Positions 44,585-54,464 of a stretch of DNA of 64,000 nt are shown one piece after another. Position numbers and translations under genes: made by a program. Position 1 is the stretch's first letter; the number at the start of each line of letters is the position of its first letter. Source of the stretch: Pseudomonadota bacterium (GTDB lineage: Bacteria > Bdellovibrionota_B > Oligoflexia > Silvanigrellales > Silvanigrellaceae); the NCBI GenBank assembly GCA_009926615.1, contig RFOM01000007.1:1-64000 (forward strand), read 5' to 3'. Below the pieces are notes generated by a model. That model ran no database searches and was not told where the DNA came from. It saw nothing but the letters and a program-made list of their open reading frames with translations.

Positions 44585-47236
44585 ATGTCATCCATGGAAA
44601 CAATAGCCCGCCCTCGGTCAAACCGGCGTTCGGGAGCGCAGCTGGCGCTGTCTGTTGAAGACAGATTCCGCTTTACCCTGATTGTATCCTGCATCCTGCT
44701 GAGTCTGGCCGGTGTCGGCTGCATGTTTTATCTCACCGACCTGCAGTCCCAAAAATTCCGTATTGCAGCCGCGGATATCGCCGTAACCCGATGGCAGGAA
44801 CAGGCGCAGCCGGACTTCGGACGACTGAACACATCAAGAAACTACGGTTCCGAAGAGGTTTTTCCGAAACTCCTTGAGGCAAACAGACTCGTCGCAACCG
44901 CACTCATTCCCGAAAATCTCCGAAGTCACGATGTAACGGTGAGCGAGCAGTCGGACGAAACCTTTCTCTGGATCATCAACAAACATCCGTTGATTGCAAA
45001 AAACACCACACTTGTACTTGGAGAGCGTGAATTTCCGGAACTAAAAATTGCACGCGAAGCCTTCAACTTCCAGACTTGGCTGGTGACCACACTGTTACTG
45101 GTTTTGGCCGGATCCTGCTGGATATTTTTTGCTTTCGGGAAACATTATATCTTCAGGCCTCTGCATTTGCTCAGAGATGCACTGCTCAGCCGGCGGATGA
45201 ATGCTGCCGCAAAAGTCAGACAGCTCAACAGCTCAAAGGTGACCGTGGAAAGGCTCGAGGAGCAGTCGCGGTTTCCGCTGGAACAATTCGAAGGCGACGA
45301 GTTCGGTCAGATTGCCCTGATTCTTGAAGATGAAGACCGCAGGCAAAAATCACAGAGAGACTACTGGCTGAAGTCATTTAACACCGTCAACGAGCCAATC
45401 GCAGTTTTCGGGCAAAACGCCCGCCTGAAGCACGTCAATGAATCGATGGAAGAGTTCCTCGATGAAATAGGACTTGACCCTGAACTCGTAAAAAATCTTC
45501 CTGCAACCAACTTTCTTTCGTCTTACCTGCAACTTGAGGAAGACACTGCTGTCAAACTCTGCAAGGTTCTCAATCAGAAACTTCCGAAAGTTCAAAAAGT
45601 ACCCTGCACAATTCAATTACCCGAAGGCAACCGTCATTTTCATTATTCCGTGTCTACCATTATCAATAACGGCGAGCGATTTGCCGTTTTCACTCTGATA
45701 AGAGATCAGGTTCTGCGCAATTCGCAAAATGTCGAAGAATACATTTTGGAGCAGGCAAATAATCAGCTGAAAATCATTCACCGGATCCAGCATGCCCTCA
45801 GGGAGGTTGAGAACCCCAAATCCGAGGGCGTGATGCATTTGTGCGATGGACTTGTGGACAACATCCACAGCCTTCTGGAGATGTCTTCGGCATCTAATCC
45901 CTCGCTTGCGACCCACAAAGTTGAATTCAACGTCTTTCAGTTTTTCAGGGAAATTCAGGACTCAAGTGAGTCATCAATGAAGGTCGGCGTTGAAATGGAA
46001 AAAGCCGTTCCGACTTTTGTCGTCGGGGATCCCACTCATCTCAGACAATGTCTGAAGGGCGTTTTTCAGGCCTGCTACGAATTAAATTCTCTCGGCAATG
46101 CACTTCTGAATGTGGGATACAATCAGTCAGAAAAGAAAATGATTATTTCACTTTCATCTTCCGACGGAATTCCGGTTCTGAGAGATCCGTCTCTGGAATT
46201 GTATCTGTCCCATTATTCCCCGTTTCTGATGCTCGCCAACACCCCTGAAGACAATCTGCAGCCCGACGAATTCATTCGCTTTCAAATTGCCGCACAGGCC
46301 GGAATCAACAGAATTGAATCCTTGGATCTCGACTTGTCAAACAGTCTTCTGCCGGCCAATTTGTACATCGTTGCAGACGACATGCTGCCCGCAGAGGCGC
46401 AGGAAATCATCAGCTGCATGCACGGATTGAACTGCGTCTGGCTGACGAGTTCCGACGCTTTGGAATCCAAACCCTCGGGGGACTCGGATTGCATGCTGCT
46501 GTTCATCACCAATACTCAAAAGTTAAAAGAAAAGCAGGTCCAGAAGGTGATAAACCATATGCGGGCCAGCAACGTACCATCCATTTTGCTCAGTCAGCAG
46601 CCGCGCAGAGGAGAGTCGCTGACCGCACTCAGGCTCGGATTCGTTACGTATCTGACGTTGCCGTTTGATCAGGATGAACTTCACAAACTTCTGATCCTGA
46701 CAATGAACAAAACAATCAGGGGCAGCATCGGCAAACTGGGGCTTATCACCAAACATACAGTTCGCGATTTGGTCCCTTCACTCGGAAAAGTACTCATCGG
46801 GAACATTTCAGCAGAGCATGCGGGAGACGCTCTTGCCCTGTCGGGAACTCTGGGCAAATTGGGTTTCAAGGTTGAAGAAGCTACGACCGTGCACAGTTTT
46901 TTCGAATTAATCCACAAAGGTTCGTTTGAATACATTGCCTGCCCCGACGGCCTTTCAACCGGACTCAAAAGACGCATCCAGTTGAGCTGCCGCGGTGCAC
47001 CGTGTGTCGTTTTCGGAGAATCCCAGCCGGAAGAACAAGGTAAGGGCGAAGATGTTAAAAACGGAAATGCCACAACATCAATTCACTGGATTCAAATTAC
47101 AGATTCCGGAAGTGAAGACGTTGTCCGCGACGCTCTCAAGGCTGCTCAGGAAAACGAAAAGCCCTTCAGCGACAGTGCTTCTGCGGACGAACAGGAGACC
47201 GAAAGCAACAGCGACGATCTCGGGATTGCCATCTGA
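44585..47236 (+). CDS. Membrane-bound degenerate hybrid histidine kinase
   Basis: 883 residues. Two membrane spans (about 30-50 and 161-184) flank a periplasmic region, followed by a HAMP-like region, a PAS-like domain (about 262-372), and a helical segment (about 390-440) where a phospho-acceptor would lie. The ATPase part (about 450-590) keeps DPTHLRQCLKGVF and an SSDG, but no canonical N box, G1 or F box. Two receiver-like folds follow (about 595-715 and 720-845). In the first, DCMLLFI has Phe where the acceptor Asp stands and LTLPF where Lys-Pro-Phe stands. An acidic tail ends the protein. It is therefore probably catalytically dead and works by protein contacts or as a signal integrator. 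ATG 44585 follows GGGGAGAG. Divergent from rho. Confidence 0.75.
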   Translation: MSSMETIARPRSNRRSGAQLALSVEDRFRFTLIVSCILLSLAGVGCMFYLTDLQSQKFRIAAADIAVTRWQEQAQPDFGRLNTSRNYGSEEVFPKLLEANRLVATALIPENLRSHDVTVSEQSDETFLWIINKHPLIAKNTTLVLGEREFPELKIAREAFNFQTWLVTTLLLVLAGSCWIFFAFGKHYIFRPLHLLRDALLSRRMNAAAKVRQLNSSKVTVERLEEQSRFPLEQFEGDEFGQIALILEDEDRRQKSQRDYWLKSFNTVNEPIAVFGQNARLKHVNESMEEFLDEIGLDPELVKNLPATNFLSSYLQLEEDTAVKLCKVLNQKLPKVQKVPCTIQLPEGNRHFHYSVSTIINNGERFAVFTLIRDQVLRNSQNVEEYILEQANNQLKIIHRIQHALREVENPKSEGVMHLCDGLVDNIHSLLEMSSASNPSLATHKVEFNVFQFFREIQDSSESSMKVGVEMEKAVPTFVVGDPTHLRQCLKGVFQACYELNSLGNALLNVGYNQSEKKMIISLSSSDGIPVLRDPSLELYLSHYSPFLMLANTPEDNLQPDEFIRFQIAAQAGINRIESLDLDLSNSLLPANLYIVADDMLPAEAQEIISCMHGLNCVWLTSSDALESKPSGDSDCMLLFITNTQKLKEKQVQKVINHMRASNVPSILLSQQPRRGESLTALRLGFVTYLTLPFDQDELHKLLILTMNKTIRGSIGKLGLITKHTVRDLVPSLGKVLIGNISAEHAGDALALSGTLGKLGFKVEEATTVHSFFELIHKGSFEYIACPDGLSTGLKRRIQLSCRGAPCVVFGESQPEEQGKGEDVKNGNATTSIHWIQITDSGSEDVVRDALKAAQENEKPFSDSASADEQETESNSDDLGIAI

Positions 47237-47275
47237 GTTTTGGTTTCCCCTCTCCTGCTGCCGGCTCCTTTTCAC

Positions 47276-48508
47276 TCAATCCTGACAAAATGCCTCTTCA
47301 ATCTGCTGCAGTGCCCATTCCATCGACTCCTGTCTGATGACAAGCGGAGGTGCAAAACGGATTGTGGTCGTGCGGGTCTCCTTGGCAAGCACGCCCCGCA
47401 GTGCAAGCCGCTCCGAATATTTTCTCGCGGTTCCGGCGGAAGGTTCGATTTCAATGGCATTCAACAAACCTTTTCCGCGCACTTCCCTGACAACAGATTT
47501 TGGAAGTTTGGCGCGCAGTCTGTTTCTGAACAAATTCCCCAAGTCTGCGGCACGGCGGTCAAGCTGCTCGTCCTGCAGAATTTTGAGCGCTGTTCTCGAC
47601 AACGCACAGGCCAGCGGATTGCCGCCGAAGGTTGAACCGTGATCTCCCGGCTTCAAAAGTCCAAGCACGGAATCATCGCCGACGACGGCAGAAATCGGAT
47701 AAAATCCTCCGCCGAGGGCTTTTCCGAGGATCAAAAGATCAGGCTTGCATGTTTCATGCTGAAAACAAAACATCTTACCCGTACGGCAAAGACCCGTCTG
47801 AATTTCATCGGCAATAAACAACACATTATTCTGTTTGCAGATGCGGTCACACTCGGCGAGGTATCCCTCGGGAGGGACTATGACTCCGGCTTCTCCCTGT
47901 ATGGGTTCAACCAAAAACGCAACCGTGTTTGGAGTTATCGCGTTCTTCAAAGCTTGAGCATCCCCGTACGGTATTATTTTAAAACCGCCGGCGAACGGTC
48001 CAAAATCAGCACGATACTGCGGGTCCGAAGAAAATCCGACGATCATTGTCGTCCGGCCGTGAAAATTGGCGTCACAAACGACAATTTCGGCTTTGTCCTG
48101 TTCAACCTTTTTGCTGAGATACCCCCATTTGCGGGCGAGCTTGACTGCAGTTTCCACCGCCTCAGCCCCCGAATTCATCGGCAGAGCGCGACCGCCTCCG
48201 CACAGAGAGGTCAACTCTTTCAGCCATGGACCCAGCTGGTCGTTGTAAAAAGCCCTTGAAGTCAGCGTTATTTTTGATGCCTGTTCGGCCAGCGTCGCCA
48301 CCATTCGCGGGTGAACGTGCCCCTGATTCACAGCGCTGTATGCACTCAGCATGTCCAGATAGCGTTTTCCGTCGACGTCCCAAACCCATTCCCCCTCACC
48401 CCGTGCCAAAACCACCGGAATCGGGTGGTAGTTGTGAGCACCGAACTGATCATTGAGGTTGATGTGCATCCGGCCGAGATCTGAAAGGGGGAGATTCATT
48501 TCTGCCAT
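47276..48508 (-). CDS. rocD: Ornithine aminotransferase
   Basis: Class III PLP aminotransferase making glutamate-5-semialdehyde from ornithine. Matches include YLDMLSAYSAVNQGHVHPR, TSRAFYNDQ, MNSGAEAVETAVKLARKWGY, VEPIQGEAGV, ADEIQTGLCRTGKMF and GKALGGGFYPISAV with the PLP lysine. At 410 residues it has the normal length. Convergent with the hybrid kinase and divergent from folB. No rocF, proC or arginase is adjacent. Confidence 0.93.
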   Translation of the reverse strand: MAEMNLPLSDLGRMHINLNDQFGAHNYHPIPVVLARGEGEWVWDVDGKRYLDMLSAYSAVNQGHVHPRMVATLAEQASKITLTSRAFYNDQLGPWLKELTSLCGGGRALPMNSGAEAVETAVKLARKWGYLSKKVEQDKAEIVVCDANFHGRTTMIVGFSSDPQYRADFGPFAGGFKIIPYGDAQALKNAITPNTVAFLVEPIQGEAGVIVPPEGYLAECDRICKQNNVLFIADEIQTGLCRTGKMFCFQHETCKPDLLILGKALGGGFYPISAVVGDDSVLGLLKPGDHGSTFGGNPLACALSRTALKILQDEQLDRRAADLGNLFRNRLRAKLPKSVVREVRGKGLLNAIEIEPSAGTARKYSERLALRGVLAKETRTTTIRFAPPLVIRQESMEWALQQIEEAFCQD

Positions 48509-48612
48509 GTGGTCTGTTCCCTAAATCTTATGATTGTTCTTGTCTTGTCATCCATACCGGAGCATATGTCGGAAGGGAAGATTACACCCTCGGAATTGCA
48601 AGGATAACAGGC

Positions 48613-49063
<451 letters not shown>

Positions 49064-49093
49064 AAAGCCGGTCAGGTTTCCCCGACCGGCTTT
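49064..49093. terminator. Terminator between convergent folB and rpoD
   Basis: AAAGCCGGTC and GACCGGCTTT form a 10-bp stem with a 10-base loop. On the minus strand it is followed by a T/A-rich run (TTTATTATT...) provided by the trinucleotide tract; on the plus strand only three T residues follow. It should therefore end rpoD transcripts better than folB ones. Confidence 0.8.
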
Positions 49094-49163
49094 GCCTTGA
49101 ATGTTCCAGAGTCCCGTGAAAGCGGCCTAAAGCCGGTTCCACTGAACGAGGCGGTGACGACGC

Positions 49164-51728
49164 TCAGCTTTCGATAAACGCCTTCAGCTTCTTTGAACGG
49201 CAAGGGTGACGCAGTTTACGCAACGCCTTGGCTTCGATCTGACGGATACGCTCACGGGTCACGTCAAAGCTCTGCCCGACTTCCTCAAGAGTATGATCGG
49301 TCTTTTCACCGATTCCGAAACGCATGCGGAGGACTTTTTCTTCGCGCGGAGTGAGTGTCGCAAGAACCTTCTTTGTCTGATCCGACAGGCTCTGGTTTGC
49401 AACAATATCCACGGGTGCGCCGCGGGTCTTGTCCTCAAGAAAATCACCGTAATGGTTATCTTCTTCCTCACCGATCGGTGCTTCAAGTGAAATCGGTTCG
49501 CGCGCGATCTTCATGACCTTACGCACCTTTTCAAGACTCATGTCCATGCGCTGAGCAATCTCTTCAGGCGTAGGCTCACGACCCATCTCCTGAACAAGAT
49601 AGCGGCTTGTGCGGACCATCTTGTTGATTGTTTCAATCATGTGGACAGGAATACGGATTGTTCTTGCCTGATCGGCAATTGCACGGGTGATTGCCTGCCG
49701 AATCCACCACGTCGCGTACGTACTGAATTTGTACCCGCGACGATATTCGAACTTCTCCACGGCCTTCATCAGGCCGATGTTGCCTTCCTGAATAAGGTCA
49801 AGGAACTGAAGTCCGCGGTTCATGTACTTTTTGGCAATCGAGACAACCAGACGCAAATTGGCCTCGATAAGTTCGCGCTTTGCATCCTCAGCCTGACGGT
49901 TGGCAGTGCTGACGACTTGGTACATTCTGGGAATTTCTTTGCGCGGAAGAAAACATGCTTCTTCGCTGCCGCGAATGGTTTGCTGCGTGTTCAGGTATGA
50001 ACGTTTGCAGAGTTCCCATTCACGCTCGGATAAAAAGTTGACTTCAAGCGGCCGCGGCGAGTCAGCCTCGACGTAAGCGCGAAGTTTGCCCTCATCCATG
50101 CGTGAACGGTATTTCAGCTTGTTCAGTTCTTTCTCAACGTCTGCAACAGCCTTGGCGTGCATGTCGAGCTCGGACGTGATCTGTTGAATAATTCTGCGGT
50201 TGATGTTGATTTCTTTGACGAGTTCAAACATCTGAGAACGCGATTCGCTCAACTGTTTCTTGTCAGCCGGTGTCGCATTTTCAACGTGCTCAAAACCGTA
50301 CTTGTCTTCAAGTGCAACAGCTGTCTGGGCCTGCTGCAAAAATCCCTCAACCAGAGCGCGCACGCGGGCTGTCTGGCCCTCATCCGTTGCCTGATCCTGC
50401 TCGTCGTCAAAACCCTTGACGAGGTTTTTTGCCTTGATCGCGCCGTCGAGGAACTTCTGACCGATATCCGAAATGTGACGGACACCCAAACGGAGATTCA
50501 CAAGATGCTGAAGCAGCTTGTTCTCCTCGTTTTCAATCTTCTTCGCGATTTCAACTTCGCCGTCACGGGAGAGCAAAGCCACCTGTCCCATTTTGCGCAG
50601 GTAAATTCTTACGGGGTCATTGCTCCGCCCAAGTGAGGAATCAAGATCTTCATCCTCAACGGTTTCCGAACCGAAATCTTCATTCGAAAAAAGATCCTCA
50701 TCGGACATCGGCGCGCCTTCTTCAGGCTCGGCGTCAAGGTCAGGACCAAGGTCTTCCAAATCGGCGTCGAAATCGGCGCTCGGCTCGACATCTTCAAGGT
50801 CGCCCTCAGGGCCCTCTTCACCGTCGATACCCGACTTCTTCTTGGTTTTTTGATTTTTTTCGCCTGCACTCGCACCGTCGACAGTGCGCGCACCTGCTTT
50901 TTTGGCTGTCCCTTTTGTTTCTTTCTGCTCACCGGCGGATGCAGATTCGGCAGAGGCTTTGCCGGAAGCGGATGATGCCGCAGACTTGGCCGGTTGCTCT
51001 TTTGCAGCAGGAGTCTTGGCGGATTTTTCCGCTGAGGACGCTTTTTGTTTCTGAGCTGCTTCTGCCGCTTTGGGAGCGAGCGGAACAACTTTTGCGCTCT
51101 CAGTTTGTGTTTTCTTTGGAACTTCTTTGGCAACGTTTGCGGGAGCCGGCGACTTTTGCGCTTTTGCGGGTGCAGCAGCCGGCACCGCGAGTTTCTTTGC
51201 GGGTGATTTGTCAGTTGCAACTTGTTTGGCAGCCGGACGCGCAGCAAGCACCGCGACCTTCGCGGTCTTTGCTGCAGGTGTCGCTTTAGAAGAAAGAGGC
51301 GCTGCCGCCGTCGTCTTTTTTGCACTCTCCGGAGTCTGCTTCACCGCCTGTTTCGCTGCGGCCTGCTTGCTTATCGGAGCTTTCACGGGCTTGGCTGATG
51401 CTTTGCTCGCCGCCGGTTTGACGTTCACCGGACTGCGCTGCGGAACCGCTTTTTTAGCCGGAGCCGCGGGCTTTCTGGACACAGCCTGCGCTGCTTTCTT
51501 GGCAGGCTGCGCCTGCTTTGTTTGCGCTTTTGCAACCGTCTTTTTAGCTGCACTCAATACTTTGGAGGGTATGTTTTTTTGAGGTTTACCCTTGGACGGC
51601 AATGGTTTCTTGGCTGCAGCCTTCGCTTTGGGCGCTGGGCCTTTGGCTGTTTTCTTCGATGATACCGGAACACTTTTGCTGTTCTTCTTTGCAGATTTTG
51701 AGTTTGATTTTCCCTTGCCAACAGCCAT
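49164..51728 (-). CDS. rpoD: Primary sigma factor RpoD with histone-like N-terminal extension
   Basis: Housekeeping sigma-70. Region 1.2 starts near 367 ([19 protein letters not shown]), region 2 near 615-690 ([37 protein letters not shown]), region 3 follows, and region 4.2 ends in [20 protein letters not shown]. The first 295 residues are Lys/Ala/Pro-rich like the tail of histone H1, followed by an acidic stretch at 298-365 ([15 protein letters not shown]), so region 1.1 is replaced or preceded by a long disordered arm. At 854 residues it exceeds E. coli RpoD (613). ATG 51728 follows GGGGGAG. Last gene of rpsU-dnaG-rpoD. Confidence 0.97.
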   Translation of the reverse strand: MAVGKGKSNSKSAKKNSKSVPVSSKKTAKGPAPKAKAAAKKPLPSKGKPQKNIPSKVLSAAKKTVAKAQTKQAQPAKKAAQAVSRKPAAPAKKAVPQRSPVNVKPAASKASAKPVKAPISKQAAAKQAVKQTPESAKKTTAAAPLSSKATPAAKTAKVAVLAARPAAKQVATDKSPAKKLAVPAAAPAKAQKSPAPANVAKEVPKKTQTESAKVVPLAPKAAEAAQKQKASSAEKSAKTPAAKEQPAKSAASSASGKASAESASAGEQKETKGTAKKAGARTVDGASAGEKNQKTKKKSGIDGEEGPEGDLEDVEPSADFDADLEDLGPDLDAEPEEGAPMSDEDLFSNEDFGSETVEDEDLDSSLGRSNDPVRIYLRKMGQVALLSRDGEVEIAKKIENEENKLLQHLVNLRLGVRHISDIGQKFLDGAIKAKNLVKGFDDEQDQATDEGQTARVRALVEGFLQQAQTAVALEDKYGFEHVENATPADKKQLSESRSQMFELVKEININRRIIQQITSELDMHAKAVADVEKELNKLKYRSRMDEGKLRAYVEADSPRPLEVNFLSEREWELCKRSYLNTQQTIRGSEEACFLPRKEIPRMYQVVSTANRQAEDAKRELIEANLRLVVSIAKKYMNRGLQFLDLIQEGNIGLMKAVEKFEYRRGYKFSTYATWWIRQAITRAIADQARTIRIPVHMIETINKMVRTSRYLVQEMGREPTPEEIAQRMDMSLEKVRKVMKIAREPISLEAPIGEEEDNHYGDFLEDKTRGAPVDIVANQSLSDQTKKVLATLTPREEKVLRMRFGIGEKTDHTLEEVGQSFDVTRERIRQIEAKALRKLRHPCRSKKLKAFIES

Positions 51729-51815
51729 GGACAACTCCCCCTAGACAGCAAAAGCTCGGCATACAGTCAGCGCCGACATAATTTGAATACCGAGAAACTA
51801 TTAACGAAACACTTA

Positions 51816-51844
51816 CACATATTCATCAGAACGAAATAATGCAA
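51816..51844 (-). promoter_or_regulatory. Candidate promoter internal to the macromolecular-synthesis cluster, before rpoD
   Basis: TTGCAT and TATGTG are 17 bases apart on the minus strand in the 127-base gap after dnaG. The -10 is weak. Internal rpoD promoters are known from other bacteria with this gene order. Confidence 0.35.
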
Positions 51845-51855
51845 GCCCCTAAAAC

Positions 51856-53997
51856 TCAAGGACTGACCCGCAGGATAAATTTCTGATATCTGCGGACCCG
51901 TTCGCTTGAGAGTTTTCTTAGTCTCGCCTGCAGTTCTTCCTCATCCGGAAAATCGGATCGGGCACCCGAGACCAGCTCCCTCAGATCCCGATTTGTCCTC
52001 TCAATCTCCTGATCTAAATAGGAAATTTCTATATGCGCCAGAGTCCGGCTGAGGATGGGAGCAAGGTTGCTTCGTGCACGCGAGACCTTCGCATCGCGGA
52101 CAATCATACGCACGTAGGGCAAATTCACGGGATCCCTGAGGTCACTCAAATTTCTCAGTTTCGGGACGATTACAGAACTTTCGGGTGGTTCCATGACTCC
52201 CCGTACCCAAGTTTCAAGACCACAGTCGAGAAGACTCTCAGGATCGAGTGTTCCGAGCGCTCTCAATTGATTAATACCCGAAGATTTTTGAACCTTTTCG
52301 TACTTCAGGTCAACGAGCGCAATGTTCTCGTCCTGCATACTCAGCATGAACTCACTCCACGCCAGAAAGATCTGAGCCAGCAAACCGCAGGACGGAGAAG
52401 AAAACAGCTGAGCAAGAACAATTTCATCCATCGGGTCATCACTCTGTTGCCCGTGGAGCACGTTTTTGAGGCGGCTCGGCAGCATATTATAATGGGCATG
52501 CGTCACCGAAAGATAAAAGGCCGCTTCCTCGCTTGAACCCACCTCCAACGGTTGCCGGTCCGCCTGCCCGTCATGATTTTCCCCGCCCGCGAGGCCCGCA
52601 TCCGGTTGCGGAGATACATCCTCAGGAAGCTTGGACTGCGGGATCGGTTTGTCCGAACGGCTCAAAGATCCGCCGCCGACCCCGCTCGTCAACGAGCTGA
52701 TCTTCGACAAGCCGAGAGCACTTGTCGCCATTTCAAGTGTGACTTCCCGCACTGCGGGGTCAGGGTTCCTCATGACAACAGGAACAAAATCACTCTTAAT
52801 TTTTCTGATTTGTGATTCTCTGGTCGAACTTTGGGAGAGATAAAGTTCGCAGACCCAAGCCGCCAGCGGCCGAGCCTTTTCGATGACGGCTCTGAATGCG
52901 TCCGCTCCGTTTTCACGGATGAAATCGTCCGGATCTTTTCCGCTCGGAACAGAAACAAACTGCATCTCTACCACGTTCAGCGGAAACCCCGTTTCGAATG
53001 CCTTTCGGGCTGCCTCGCGACCGGCGCTGTCACTGTCGAAACAAAGAACAACCTGCTTAGTGATTCTCGCCAATTTCTTCAAATGATCCGCAGTCAGTGC
53101 AGTTCCCAAAACTGCAACCACGTTGTTGAGCCCCGCTCTCGCAATCGCAAGGCAGTCCATATAACCTTCAACGACGATGACTTTGCCGGCCTGCACAATC
53201 GAATTGCGCGCGCGGTGAAAATTAAAAAGCGTTTTTGATTTTTGGAACAGCGGCGTTTCGGGCGAATTCAGATATTTTGGACCGGCACTTTTCCCTGCCG
53301 GAGGATCGCGGAAAATACGCCCGCCGAAAGCCACGACAAGACCTTTGTCATCGCGAATGGGGATCATGATCCTGTCGCGAAAAAAATCATAAAACTCGGC
53401 GGAATTTTCACGTTGCCGCAGCAAGCCGGAATTTTGGAGATTCGCCAGCTCCCAGCCCCGTTTCTCCGCCATCCGGTTAAGGACACTGTTTTGCGGAGAA
53501 AGACCGATTTCCCAGTCCCGCAAGCTGTCATCGGAGAAACCTCGGCTGCGCAAATATTCAAGAGCCGTGCGTCCTTCCGCAGACCACAGATACTGCGCAA
53601 AGGCTCGCGAGACTTCGGCCAATATATGCTGCATGGATTTGCGCTGTTCACGAAGTTTGCGATCCTGCTCCGATTCGTGGCCATTCTGCTCATATTCAAG
53701 CGCAAAATTGAATTTTCGTGCGAGAGTTTCAACGGCTTCGGGAAACGTGCAGCCGGTGCGGCCTATCTCAAAAGCAATTGCATCTCCGTGCGCTTTGCAG
53801 CCGAAGCAATGATAACGCTTCTCATCCACCAGAAACGACGGCGAAGAATCTTCGTGAAAGGGGCATTTCCCCATAAAGCGTGACCCGCTTTTACGCAGCG
53901 TCACCGTCTGCGAAACAACCTCAACAAGATTGATCCGCTCACGCAAAGCTTCAATGGATGATTCGCGGATTCTCCCGCCTGATGCGTTCTGAGTCAT
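51856..53997 (-). CDS. dnaG: DNA primase
   Basis: Makes RNA primers for replication. The CHC2-type zinc site is Cys45, His48, Cys64, Cys67 (CPFHED, YHCFGC). The catalytic core has DNA-binding GRIF and the TOPRIM segment VIVVEGYMDCLAIARAG followed by DSDSAGREAARKAF. The C-terminal helicase-binding region is divergent. 713 residues against 581 in E. coli. Start at 53997 overlaps no other gene. Confidence 0.96.
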   Translation of the reverse strand: MTQNASGGRIRESSIEALRERINLVEVVSQTVTLRKSGSRFMGKCPFHEDSSPSFLVDEKRYHCFGCKAHGDAIAFEIGRTGCTFPEAVETLARKFNFALEYEQNGHESEQDRKLREQRKSMQHILAEVSRAFAQYLWSAEGRTALEYLRSRGFSDDSLRDWEIGLSPQNSVLNRMAEKRGWELANLQNSGLLRQRENSAEFYDFFRDRIMIPIRDDKGLVVAFGGRIFRDPPAGKSAGPKYLNSPETPLFQKSKTLFNFHRARNSIVQAGKVIVVEGYMDCLAIARAGLNNVVAVLGTALTADHLKKLARITKQVVLCFDSDSAGREAARKAFETGFPLNVVEMQFVSVPSGKDPDDFIRENGADAFRAVIEKARPLAAWVCELYLSQSSTRESQIRKIKSDFVPVVMRNPDPAVREVTLEMATSALGLSKISSLTSGVGGGSLSRSDKPIPQSKLPEDVSPQPDAGLAGGENHDGQADRQPLEVGSSEEAAFYLSVTHAHYNMLPSRLKNVLHGQQSDDPMDEIVLAQLFSSPSCGLLAQIFLAWSEFMLSMQDENIALVDLKYEKVQKSSGINQLRALGTLDPESLLDCGLETWVRGVMEPPESSVIVPKLRNLSDLRDPVNLPYVRMIVRDAKVSRARSNLAPILSRTLAHIEISYLDQEIERTNRDLRELVSGARSDFPDEEELQARLRKLSSERVRRYQKFILRVSP

Positions 53998-54010
53998 GAC
54001 ACTGTGCTAG

Positions 54011-54040
54011 AAAAAGAAAAAGGAGGACGCAAGGTCCTCC
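54011..54040 (-). terminator. Terminator between rpsU and dnaG
   Basis: On the minus strand GGAGGAC, a five-base loop and GTCCTCC are followed by TTTTTCTTTTT. In E. coli a terminator at the same place lowers dnaG expression relative to rpsU, so this conserves that layout. Confidence 0.8.
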
Positions 54041-54068
54041 CGTTCACGATTTTTACGCAGACTGGCAA

Positions 54069-54266
54069 TTAAGTCCCGAGCTTCTTCAGCTTCTTGAGGG
54101 CGCGTTTACGTGCTGCCATGCGTTTACGCTTGATTTTCACTGAGGGCTTCTCATAGTGCTCGCGCTTACGGACCTCGGAAAGAATTCCGGCCTTCTCGCA
54201 TTGCTTCTTGAAACGACGCATTGCGCTTTCAAACGCTTCGCCTTCTTTCAGTTTAACAACTGGCAT
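54069..54266 (-). CDS. rpsU: 30S ribosomal protein S21
   Basis: Small basic ribosomal protein. [20 protein letters not shown] and the Lys/Arg-rich tail [16 protein letters not shown] match S21. ATG 54266 is used because GGGGGGTGAA precedes it; an upstream ATG adds only three residues. 65 residues. First gene of the macromolecular-synthesis cluster with dnaG and rpoD. Confidence 0.95.
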   Translation of the reverse strand: MPVVKLKEGEAFESAMRRFKKQCEKAGILSEVRKREHYEKPSVKIKRKRMAARKRALKKLKKLGT

Positions 54267-54296
54267 ATTATTCACCCCCCTTCGTCTGCTTGTGCG

Positions 54297-54364
54297 GTCC
54301 CAATCCTCGGATTCGGGCTCCTAAGCGAGTTGGGACTGATACCAGCGTCTTTTGACGGTTACAA
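54297..54364 (-). promoter_or_regulatory. Candidate rpsU promoter with overlapping inverted repeat
   Basis: TTGTAA (-35) and TATCAG (-10) lie 17 bases apart on the minus strand. An inverted repeat GTCCCAA/TTGGGAC with an inner CTCG/CGAG pair spans 54297-54336, touching the -10. It could be an operator or an RNA hairpin if transcription starts further upstream. Both options are inference. Confidence 0.35.
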
Positions 54365-54376
54365 GGCCCCCATAAT

Positions 54377-54411
54377 AAAAAAAACGGCTGCCGGATTGGA
54401 GCATCGGCAGC
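54377..54411 (-). terminator. Terminator of the papain-like lipoprotein gene
   Basis: GCTGCCG and CGGCAGC with an 11-base loop are followed on the minus strand by CG and eight T residues. Confidence 0.8.
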
Positions 54412-54464
54412 AGTCTCTGAATTTAAAAACCAACAATTACTGATTCTTGCAGGAGCGAGAAAGA

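Noticed and set aside
50609-51325. Lys/Arg-rich 238-codon frame over rpoD
   Set aside because: Alternative frame of the low-complexity sigma extension; Arg/Lys/Leu-rich product of repeats.
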